DNA of 5,957 nt from Acidobacteriota bacterium (GTDB lineage: Bacteria; Acidobacteriota; Terriglobia; UBA7540). The stretch spans positions 1 to 5,957 of the forward strand of contig JAJYJL010000579.1 in the NCBI GenBank assembly GCA_021789565.1, in the 5' to 3' direction. The position numbers and the translations under genes were made by a program. The notes under the pieces are model-generated. The model was not told where the DNA came from, did not search any database, and saw only the letters and a program-made list of their open reading frames with translations. This document shows, one piece after another, positions 1-5,417 of this stretch (within the stretch, counting starts at the first letter, position 1; every line of letters starts with the position of its first letter).

Positions 1-549
1 TTGATGGAGATTGAACTGAAGGATGCGGAGTTGGTCCGGCAAATCGGCTCTGGAAACGACCGCGAAGCCGAATCCGAGCTATTCCGCCGCATGGCGCCGC
101 GAATCCGGCTCTACGGTTTGCGGCACCTGAGAGACGAAGCCGCCAGCGATGACTTGACGCAGCAGGTGCTGATCGCCACTATCGAAGCCTTGCGGGCGGA
201 GCGACTGCGTGAGCCGGAGAAGCTTGCTTCATTCGTCTTGGGCATGTGCCGAATGATGGTGATGGACCTTCGGCGCGGGGCTCAAAGAAAAGAGCGCCTG
301 CTGGAGCAATACGGTGCCGAATTGCCGGTGGCTGCCCAGCCGGCCTTGCCTCAGCTTGATCACGACAAGCTCCAGCACTGCGTGCAGAACCTCAATGAGC
401 GCGAGCGGACGGTTGTCGTCATGAGTTTTTATGACGAGGAAACCAGTGCAGACGTCGCCGGATTTCTGGGTGTCTCTGAAGCCAACGTGCGGGTGATCCG
501 CCATCGGGCGATTCGCCAACTGCGCGAATGCATGGGAGTGGCTGTATGA
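1..549 (+). CDS. ECF-type RNA polymerase sigma factor (sigma-70 family)
   Basis: This encodes a small two-domain sigma factor of about 182 residues, which would bind core RNA polymerase and direct it to a specific promoter set. Residues about 19-90 fit sigma region 2, with the acidic core-binding motif DDLTQQV at 50-56 and a helix LASFVLGMCRMMVMDLRR at 75-92. After a variable linker, residues about 130-178 fit region 4: LNERER at 131-136 followed by a helix-turn-helix (SADVAGFLGVSEANVRVI, then RHRAIRQL). The length is normal for an ECF factor. The frame opens at the window edge as TTG-ATG. ATG at 4 is a sensible start, but the ribosome site lies outside the window and a start further upstream cannot be excluded. 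The stop overlaps the next gene, a zinc-finger anti-sigma-like protein, which supports the assignment. The regulon and ECF subgroup cannot be told from the sequence. Confidence 0.9.
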   Translation: MMEIELKDAELVRQIGSGNDREAESELFRRMAPRIRLYGLRHLRDEAASDDLTQQVLIATIEALRAERLREPEKLASFVLGMCRMMVMDLRRGAQRKERLLEQYGAELPVAAQPALPQLDHDKLQHCVQNLNERERTVVVMSFYDEETSADVAGFLGVSEANVRVIRHRAIRQLRECMGVAV

Positions 550-1151
550 GCCAGGGAAATAGCCGTCCGGAAAACTGCGAAAGTCCCATCGGCGCCGCCG
601 TTCTGGCCGATTACTGGCTGGCGGCGCTACCTGCGGGCGAAGAAGAAATCGTGGAAGAACATCTATTGGCTTGCGACGCGTGCGGCAAGCGCCTACGCGA
701 GGTCATGGCGCTGGTCGAGGGAGTCCGCAACCTGGCGCGCCAAGGAAGCCTGAGAATGGTAGTGAGCGATGCGTTTCTCAGACGCGCGGAAGCGGAAGGC
801 CTGCGCGTGCGGCAGTACGCTCCGCCGCGGGGAGGCAGTGTCCACTGCACCGTGACTGCTGAAGACGACATTCTGATCGGGCGCCTGACCGGAGACCTGA
901 AAGGCGCCAAACGTGTGGATCTCTCAATCTGTGACGAGCGTGGCGCGGAGCAACTCCGGATGCGGGACATCCCGGTGAATCCTTCTGTGGGCGCTGTCAT
1001 CGTGCAGGAGTCGATTACCTTTGCCAAAGCCGCCCCGACCAGCCAAATGATCATGCGCCTGCTTGCGGTCGATCAGGCGGGCGGTGAGCAACTCCTCGGC
1101 GAATTCACTTTCAACCACACCCGCACTCTGCCCGGGCCGGGCGCCTGGTAG
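546..1151 (+). CDS. Soluble zinc-finger (zf-HC2) anti-sigma factor-like protein
   Basis: This is a 201-residue protein likely to bind and inhibit the sigma factor encoded just upstream. Residues about 16-60 look like the zf-HC2/anti-sigma zinc-binding domain: a helix LADYWLAALPAGEEEIVEEH, then the metal motif H39-x3-C43-x2-C46. The rest (about 98-190) is beta-rich with no recognised family. I see no transmembrane segment, so unlike many anti-sigma factors it should be cytoplasmic, and its C-terminal domain may sense an internal signal or partner. I chose ATG 546 because it forms an ATGA overlap with the sigma stop and has GGGAG at 533-537 before it. An in-frame ATG at 528 would add six residues. 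The overlap implies translational coupling. Sigma inhibition is inferred from domain and context; it could instead be an activating zinc-finger partner. Confidence 0.82.
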   Translation: MSQGNSRPENCESPIGAAVLADYWLAALPAGEEEIVEEHLLACDACGKRLREVMALVEGVRNLARQGSLRMVVSDAFLRRAEAEGLRVRQYAPPRGGSVHCTVTAEDDILIGRLTGDLKGAKRVDLSICDERGAEQLRMRDIPVNPSVGAVIVQESITFAKAAPTSQMIMRLLAVDQAGGEQLLGEFTFNHTRTLPGPGAW

Positions 1152-1320
1152 TTGACCCCGGAACCTTACTAATCCCACGTAAGTTGTCACGCCAGTTGCC
1201 AGCCATCCAAATGGTGTCTGGGCTCGTCTCCGGCTGCTTGTTCAGTAAAAGGCGCGAGTTTTTAACACAAGGCATTCTTAAGGCTCTCGTGGCCTCGTCG
1301 CAAAGGCGGTAAAGCTGCTT

Positions 1321-1373
1321 CAATTGCTGCGGTAAGGGATGCAATGTTGTGCTGCGCGGGCAATTGCTGCGGT
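1321..1373. repeat. 13-bp direct repeat pair, CAATTGCTGCGGT, 40 bp apart
   Basis: CAATTGCTGCGGT occurs at 1321-1333 and again, unchanged, at 1361-1373. The two starts are exactly 40 bp apart, close to four helical turns. Between them 1342-1356 carries a looser version (CAAT, spacer, GCTGCG). The repeats lie in non-coding sequence about 170 bp after the anti-sigma gene. They could be paired binding sites for a regulator or the result of a small local duplication. The repeat is seen directly; any role is a guess. Confidence 0.6.
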
Positions 1374-1565
1374 TGCAGTTCAGTCATGAACGGCATCAGT
1401 TTTGCCGATTGAACAGGGCGGGCCGGTGCAGGATTCGCGAAGCCTAGTACTTGAGTGCTATGGCACCGTTCACTTGCTGGTGATGAAATGGACTTGAAAG
1501 TTGATGGAGCCTCGAAAGGCTGTCGCGATGCCGGACGAATATCCTGATAGAAAGTCGGGTGTTTT

Positions 1566-1772
1566 ATGATTATGGCAGGTCATGGGGTGCAACGGATATA
1601 TGAGCTTCTTGCTCTGGTCGTAGCGCTTTATTTCCCCGTTGCGTTGCTCACTTGGCTGGTGATCGACAAGTTCTTCACGACAAGTGACGGGAAGGGACAA
1701 ATTGTTCAACACCCGCCGGGCCGTGGCCATCATAGTCATATCCTCCCAAGCCGGTCACGGCGCCGGGCTTGA
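1566..1772 (+). CDS. Doubtful small membrane ORF, possibly a gene remnant
   Basis: This is a 68-codon frame whose first half looks like a single membrane-spanning helix (YELLALVVALYFPVALLTWL, residues about 12-31, then VIDKFF), while its last 25 residues are rich in His, Arg, Pro and Ser and look non-coding. There is no good Shine-Dalgarno sequence before ATG 1566 or ATG 1572. Around 1696 another frame takes over and reads DKLFNTRRAVAIIVISSQAG up to a TGA at 1789, so the locus could be a frameshifted or decayed small membrane gene. I do not recognise a family. It is listed because the hydrophobic segment is the only protein-like signal in this gap. Confidence 0.2.
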   Translation: MIMAGHGVQRIYELLALVVALYFPVALLTWLVIDKFFTTSDGKGQIVQHPPGRGHHSHILPSRSRRRA

Positions 1773-2068
1773 ACTTGCTGCAGCGATTTGAGCACAGGCC
1801 ACCAGGACACTGCAAGCGTCGTCGCTGAAGTCGAGCACCTTCCGGTTTTCCCCTTCCTCAACAATTGTTTCTTCCACTGAGGACCAGGTCGTCGTTGTGA
1901 CCGCTGTAAGTCGGCTGCACAAACGCACCAACCACGCTGATTGCGTCAAATTATATGATCGGTCATTCTTGAGTATCGGCCAGTCAGTTGTATCGGGCCG
2001 GAGAGTGTGCTAAGTATGAAATGCATCAGGTAGATCACTCGGTGTCCATGACGGGACAGGGTTGGGCC

Positions 2069-2089
2069 GAACCGAACGCTGTACGGTTC
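2069..2089 (+). promoter_or_regulatory. Short hairpin in the leader of the zinc-ribbon gene
   Basis: GAACCG (2069-2074) and CGGTTC (2084-2089) form a perfect 6-bp inverted repeat around a 9-nt loop. It ends 12 nt before the AAGGAG ribosome site of the next gene. No T tract follows, so it is not a typical terminator. It could be a leader structure that affects translation or an operator half-site pair. A 6-bp stem can arise by chance. Confidence 0.3.
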
Positions 2090-2101
2090 ACTGACAAGGG
2101 G

Positions 2102-2107
2102 AAGGAG
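2102..2107 (+). promoter_or_regulatory. Strong Shine-Dalgarno AAGGAG that sets the upstream ACG start
   Basis: AAGGAG lies at 2102-2107 and is followed, after 7 nt, by ACG at 2115. That is an ideal distance for initiation at 2115. No ATG, GTG or TTG occurs in frame between the stop at 2049-2051 and GTG 2187. The GTG at 2187 has only GGGAAA three bases before it, too close to serve as a ribosome site. Confidence 0.65.
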
Positions 2108-2114
2108 ACAGCTT

Positions 2115-2606
2115 ACGGCAAAGTGTCTAAAATGTGGAGCATCGCTGACGGCTGAAGCGGCCTTCTGCAGTTCATGCGGGAAACCGGTGAACGCCGGCGC
2201 GGGAGCAGCGGCAAACTCGCCTGCGGCGCCGTCGAGTCTGGATCTGCCGGGCATTGGCTTTAATGTTGCCGGGGCCCTTTGCTATTTTCTCTGGCCAGTT
2301 GCGTTAATCTTTTTCCTTCTGGTTGGCCCGTACAACAGGAACAAGTTAGTGCGCTTCCATGCTTTCCAGGCGCTTTTTGTGGGGCTCGCGGCACTCCTGG
2401 TGGGGATTGCTCTGCAAATTCTGACCTCCATTCTGGCCTTGATTCCTATTCTGGGATGGATTGTTGATGCTCTTGCATGGTTCGTTTATGCCATTGCTAT
2501 TTTGGTGCTGGCGATCTTGCTTATGTACAAGGCTTATAATGGTGAATTATACAGCCTTCCGGTGATTGGAAACCTGGCTTCTCAGCAGGGGGAAAAAACA
2601 CAGTAA
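2115..2606 (+). CDS. Zinc-ribbon membrane protein, DUF4870/Tic20-like, with ACG start
   Basis: Read from ACG 2115, this is a 163-residue protein. Residues 1-25 form a zinc ribbon with C4-x2-C7-x10-C18-x2-C21 (KCLKCGASL, then FCSSCGKPV). A small Ala/Pro/Ser-rich linker follows, then a membrane domain with hydrophobic segments at about 50-71, 84-111 and 115-138. The motifs VRFHAFQAL (79-87) and YKAYNGELYSLPVIGNL (138-154) are typical of DUF4870/Tic20-like small membrane proteins, whose biochemical role is not established. I placed the start at 2115 because the ribbon lies in frame, AAGGAG sits 7 nt before it, and there is no ATG, GTG or TTG before GTG 2187. The GTG start would give a 139-residue protein without the ribbon. 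ACG may be a true rare start, a recent mutation or a sequence error for ATG. The family call is solid; the start is less so. Confidence 0.75.
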   Translation, partial: TAKCLKCGASLTAEAAFCSSCGKPVNAGAGAAANSPAAPSSLDLPGIGFNVAGALCYFLWPVALIFFLLVGPYNRNKLVRFHAFQALFVGLAALLVGIALQILTSILALIPILGWIVDALAWFVYAIAILVLAILLMYKAYNGELYSLPVIGNLASQQGEKTQ

Positions 2607-2660
2607 CCTTTTGCACTGTCATGTACGAGGCGCATTTCGTGAATGCCGACGCGGCTGCCG

Positions 2661-2690
2661 TGGGAGTGGGCGCGGCTTCCCATCTTCTTT
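2661..2690 (+). terminator. Possible weak Rho-independent terminator
   Basis: TGGGA (2661-2665) can pair with TCCCA (2678-2682) over a 12-nt loop, followed by the T-rich run TCTTCTTTT. It lies 55 bp after the stop of the zinc-ribbon gene, in the right place to end that transcript. The stem is only five or six pairs and the T run is interrupted, so efficiency is uncertain. Confidence 0.35.
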
Positions 2691-2694
2691 TCAC

Positions 2695-2723
2695 TTGACA
2701 ATTCGTCCTCAGCAGAGCAATTT
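2695..2723 (+). promoter_or_regulatory. Possible promoter for the DHH phosphoesterase gene
   Basis: A perfect -35 hexamer, TTGACA, sits at 2695-2700, directly after the possible terminator and 89 bp before the DHH gene. The -10 at 17-bp spacing is poor (CAATTT, 2718-2723). A better -10 look-alike, TACAAA at 2733-2738, is spaced too far. The position is convincing, the -10 is not. Confidence 0.3.
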
Positions 2724-2788
2724 AGCAAATTCTACAAAATGGCCCGGGCCTCTCTGTTCAAGAGCGGCAAAGGCGTTGACCAATACAA

Positions 2789-3751
2789 ATGAAAGTTCGC
2801 GTTTGTTTTCATGACCGGTGTTTTGATGGTGCCTGCTCGGCAGCGGTGTTCTCGCGCTTTTACCGCGAGGTTGTAGACCCTCATGCGGAATTCCTTTATT
2901 ATGGGCTTCTCCACCGTGCAGGCCAGCTTTTCGATGAGGATATGTTTGACGGCGATGAAAATGTCATCGTTGATTTCAAGTATTCCAGTTCGCCGCGGCT
3001 TAGCTGGTGGTTTGATCATCACCAAAGTGCTTTTCTGACTCCATCTGACGCAGATCACTTCCGGCAGGACCGGAGTGGAAAGAAGTTCTATGATCCGGCT
3101 TTTCGCTCCTGCACCAAATTTATCGCTCACATTGCTGCGGCACGATTCAATTTCTGTGCAATCGAGCTTGCGGACGTGGTTCACTGGGCTGACATCATCG
3201 ACGGCGCACAGTATCCGGACGCAAAGACGGCGGTCGAAATGCGGGACCCTGCCACGCAGATCACTATGGTGATTGAAGGCGCTCCCTCGAACGATTTCGT
3301 TGCGGGGCTGATTCCTGATCTTCTCTCGAAGTCCTTGGCGGAAATTGCGGCTCTGCCGCGCATCCGCCAGCAGTTTGAGAGGCTGTACGATCAACATCTG
3401 AAGACGATTGAAATCATCCGCAACCGGGCCCATCTCAGCGCTGGCGTTGCGTTTATTGACCTTTCTGATCAGGGGTTCGAAGGCTTCAATAAATTTATAC
3501 CTTACTATTTGTTCCCCGAGTCGGTTTACAATGTGGCGCTGAGCCACTCCAAAGACCGGATCAAAGTCGCTGTTGGAAGCAATCCCTGGAACCCCACGCC
3601 GAAAGACGCCAATCTGGCCAGCATTTGCGAGAGGTTTGGGGGCGGCGGCCACGCAAAGGTTGCCGCCATTTCCCTGCCGCCGAACGACCTTGATCGAGGT
3701 CGAGCGATTGCGGGAGAAATCGTTCAGGAACTTCGGTCTTCTCTCCAGTAA
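2789..3751 (+). CDS. DHH/DHHA1 family phosphoesterase
   Basis: This 320-residue cytoplasmic protein is of the DHH superfamily: metal-dependent phosphoesterases that include RecJ nucleases, NrnA-type nanoRNases/pAp phosphatases and cyclic di-AMP hydrolases. Visible motifs are motif I HDRCFDGACSA (8-18), motif II VDF with D62, the signature DHH at 76-78 (in WWFDHHQ), a motif IV-like HWADIIDG (132-139), and a C-terminal DHHA1 substrate-binding motif RFGGGGHAKVAA (282-293). Length fits a stand-alone two-domain enzyme. The usual first aspartate of motif I is replaced by Cys11, with D13-G14 kept; I recall HxxCxDG-type variants in this superfamily, so this is probably a subfamily trait. ATG 2789 is the only upstream choice, since a TGA at 2777 closes the frame. 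Its ribosome site is weak, with AAAGG 15 nt away. The exact substrate cannot be told. Confidence 0.88.
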   Translation: MKVRVCFHDRCFDGACSAAVFSRFYREVVDPHAEFLYYGLLHRAGQLFDEDMFDGDENVIVDFKYSSSPRLSWWFDHHQSAFLTPSDADHFRQDRSGKKFYDPAFRSCTKFIAHIAAARFNFCAIELADVVHWADIIDGAQYPDAKTAVEMRDPATQITMVIEGAPSNDFVAGLIPDLLSKSLAEIAALPRIRQQFERLYDQHLKTIEIIRNRAHLSAGVAFIDLSDQGFEGFNKFIPYYLFPESVYNVALSHSKDRIKVAVGSNPWNPTPKDANLASICERFGGGGHAKVAAISLPPNDLDRGRAIAGEIVQELRSSLQ

Positions 3752-3771
3752 AATAGATTTGTGTCGTTGTT

Positions 3772-3805
3772 GCGGCGGGCCTGTTCTGTTTCCAGAGCGC
3801 GCCGC
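3772..3805 (+). terminator. GC-rich hairpin after the DHH gene, possible terminator
   Basis: GCGGCG (3772-3777) pairs perfectly with CGCCGC (3800-3805), and after one mismatch two more pairs form (GC 3779-3780 with GC 3797-3798), leaving a 16-nt loop. It lies about 20 bp after the DHH stop and before the next ribosome site. The only T run, CTTTT at 3817-3821, comes about 11 nt after the stem, so it is not a classic intrinsic terminator. Confidence 0.3.
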
Positions 3806-3842
3806 TGGATGATAGGCTTTTGTCCCCAGATCGGAGTCCGCG

Positions 3843-5216
3843 ATGCGTACCGGTTTTCCGTCTGAATTGCGCATTCGAGCGAAAAGGTCCTGCGTGGACC
3901 GGAGGGGCAGGCCCGGCCTGGAATTTTTGGCAGGCATCCTGCTTTGCCTGATGCTCATTTCAGGGGGACTTTTGGCGGGGCAGCCTGCACAGACCGGTGG
4001 CCAGCAAGCGGCCGCTTCAGCTCCACCTGTCAGTGTAGGCATACCCACTTACACGGTCCCGTCCGGAACCGAGATTTTCCTTCGGCTCAAAACTCCCGTC
4101 AGCACCACTTCGTCCCATCTGAATGAGACAGTGATAGCCGTGACGGAACGAGACGTGGAGATTAACGGCGGCGTCGCCATTCCCTTGGGGGCCATCGTAA
4201 GTGGCCGCATCGCAAGGCTGATTCCGAGTTCCAGCCCTACAGACCGCGCCAAAATTCTGCTGCAATTTAGGGATCTGCAGCTTCCCGGGCAGGCTGCCAT
4301 TCCGCTTTCCTGCCGTGTGAGTGATATTGACAATGCAAGGGAGACGGTGCTGGCGGATGGGACTATCCAGGGCTTGCTGGCCAGCGAATTGCCTGTCACG
4401 TTGCTCAATTCCGCCATCCAAAAAGTTCAGAAGAAGACGGGCAGCGCCCAGCAGACGCAGCAGGGCGGGGGAACCTGGTTCGGAGGCCCGGACACGTCCA
4501 TCAACTACGCGCCCGGCACGGAATTCTCCATCGTCCTGGACAAACCACTGAATGTCTCCGGCGAATTCAAGCCCGAGTTTGCCGGCCAGATTCCGGTTGA
4601 TCTCAAAGAAACCGTCATGCAATTGCTGGCCGCGGCCCCGCGGCGGGTGAAGAATAAGAAAGGCGGCGAGGGCGGGCCGCTGAACCTGGTGCTGATCGGG
4701 GGCAAGCAGGAAATCGCCGCCGCTTTTGAGAAGGCCGGCTGGACGAAAGCGCAGGACGAAAACGCAAATTCGCTCTGGAAAACTTTTGAAGCCGTGGTTA
4801 AGGGGACTGGCTATGACGCCGCACCCATGTCGACGCTTTATATGTATGGGCGGCCTGAGGACATGGCTTTCGAAAAGATGCTGAACACATTTACGCACCG
4901 TCATCATTTGCGCATCTGGAAAGCTCCCGCCGATGCGCCCGACGGACGCCCCATCTGGATGGTCGTTGCGGACCATGACAACGGTTTTGATATCCGGCCG
5001 GGCGTAATTTCCCATTCCGTTGACCCGCATGTGGATTTGGAGCGGGCCAAGGTGGGTGCGGACCTTGCCATGACGGGGATGGTTGCCGCAGAAGAACTGG
5101 TAAGCGTTTCAAACCCCGCCCGCTCAGGAGTGACGGCGACTGGCGGAGCGTGGGAGAGCGACGGGCGTGTCCAGATCGTTGATTTGAAGACGCAATCCGT
5201 TGTTCCAGGAACGTGA
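3843..5216 (+). CDS. Exported protein with C-terminal LssY_C-like domain
   Basis: This is a 457-residue envelope protein. A long basic N-terminal stretch is followed by one hydrophobic segment (about 26-46, FLAGILLCLMLISGGLLAG), a signal peptide or membrane anchor. Residues about 68-240 are a beta-rich region bracketed by two similar strands, VPSGTEIFLRLKTPV (72-86) and YAPGTEFSIVLDKPL (222-236), an arrangement I associate with periplasmic proteins of Acidobacteria. Residues about 278-410 resemble the LssY C-terminal domain: PLNLVLIGGKQEIAAAFEKAGW, PMSTLYMYGRPEDMAFEK, HRHHLRIWKAP, PIWMVVADHDNGF and ISHSVDPHVDLERAKV. That domain's function is unknown; it was named from a Legionella protein linked to the lss secretion locus. 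ATG 3843 has GGAG at 3833-3836, 6 nt before it. The downstream neighbour is a flippase-like membrane protein, so a lipid or envelope role is possible but unproven. Confidence 0.8.
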   Translation: MRTGFPSELRIRAKRSCVDRRGRPGLEFLAGILLCLMLISGGLLAGQPAQTGGQQAAASAPPVSVGIPTYTVPSGTEIFLRLKTPVSTTSSHLNETVIAVTERDVEINGGVAIPLGAIVSGRIARLIPSSSPTDRAKILLQFRDLQLPGQAAIPLSCRVSDIDNARETVLADGTIQGLLASELPVTLLNSAIQKVQKKTGSAQQTQQGGGTWFGGPDTSINYAPGTEFSIVLDKPLNVSGEFKPEFAGQIPVDLKETVMQLLAAAPRRVKNKKGGEGGPLNLVLIGGKQEIAAAFEKAGWTKAQDENANSLWKTFEAVVKGTGYDAAPMSTLYMYGRPEDMAFEKMLNTFTHRHHLRIWKAPADAPDGRPIWMVVADHDNGFDIRPGVISHSVDPHVDLERAKVGADLAMTGMVAAEELVSVSNPARSGVTATGGAWESDGRVQIVDLKTQSVVPGT

Positions 5217-5293
5217 ATTGAGAATGAAATGCCTGTTGCGTGGATGAAAGATTCTTCTCTGTGGGCAGCGCCGTCGAAATCATGTATCGCTTG

Positions 5294-5319
5294 CGCCGCC
5301 CCTGGGGGTGATGGCGGCG
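5294..5319 (+). other. GC-rich inverted repeat between the LssY_C and flippase-like genes
   Basis: CGCCGCC (5294-5300) and GGCGGCG (5313-5319) form a 7-bp stem with a 12-nt loop, about 80 bp after the LssY_C-like gene. No T tract follows. It could help end transcription in a Rho-dependent way or simply reflect GC-rich sequence. Confidence 0.35.
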
Positions 5320-5333
5320 GCATCTTGAGCAGG

Positions 5334-5392
5334 GCTTGACGCGCTGCGACAATTGACGCTTGACTCCGGAACTTCCTTTGGATAGCTTGACG
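5334..5392 (+). repeat. Cluster of four TTGAC motifs upstream of the flippase-like gene
   Basis: GCTTGAC occurs at 5334-5340, 5358-5364 and 5385-5391, and AATTGAC at 5351-5357, so four TTGAC cores sit within about 55 bp on the same strand. Each resembles a -35 hexamer, but none has a convincing -10 at 16-18 bp; the best is TTGACT 5360-5365 with GATAGC 15 bp on. They lie 26-80 bp before the GTG start, where a promoter or operator would be expected. They could be regulator sites, a promoter region with degenerate copies, or chance. Confidence 0.4.
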
Positions 5393-5417
5393 GACAGAGC
5401 GAAGGAATAAGTACCTG

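Larger units (their letters stand above)
1152..2114. other. Long intergenic region with no convincing gene
   Basis: This stretch of nearly 1 kb separates the sigma/anti-sigma unit from the zinc-ribbon gene. Neither strand gives a protein I recognise. The contents I can point to are a 13-bp direct repeat (1321-1333 and 1361-1373), a doubtful 68-codon ORF with one hydrophobic stretch (1566-1772), a frame at 1789-2013 with no start near its beginning and no recognisable protein, and a short hairpin just before the next gene (2069-2089). Several minus-strand frames are open for 60-100 codons, but their products look random. It may be decayed coding sequence, a long regulatory region or an RNA gene. 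I cannot separate these from sequence alone. Confidence 0.6.

Noticed and set aside
1165..1183. CTTAC / GTAAG hairpin just after the anti-sigma stop, considered as a terminator
   Set aside because: The stem is only 5 AT-rich pairs and there is no T tract after it.
1111..1344. Minus-strand 77-codon frame with a somewhat protein-like middle (RLLLNKQPETSPDTIW)
   Set aside because: It overlaps the end of the anti-sigma gene, has no clear ribosome site and matches no family I know.
1424..1468. Inverted repeat CGGTGC / GCACCG
   Set aside because: A 6-bp stem with a 33-nt loop is readily expected by chance, and it sits next to no gene start or end.
1954..2016. Promoter-like elements TATGAT (1954-1959) and TTGTAT with TAAGTA (1988-2016) upstream of the zinc-ribbon gene
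   Set aside because: TATGAT has no -35 at the right distance, and the second pair has the right 17-bp spacer but matches the consensus poorly at both boxes.
1152..2114. CRISPR array, tRNA or insertion-sequence end in the long gap
   Set aside because: There are only two copies of one short repeat, no cloverleaf-like pattern, and no terminal inverted repeats with a transposase.
2732..4048. Very long minus-strand open frame (438 codons)
   Set aside because: It runs antisense to the DHH gene, which has all its catalytic motifs. Its translation shows no domain and it crosses into the next gene, so it is a shadow frame.
4017..5030. Minus-strand 337-codon open frame
   Set aside because: It is antisense to the LssY_C-like gene; its composition and lack of motifs mark it as a codon-bias shadow.
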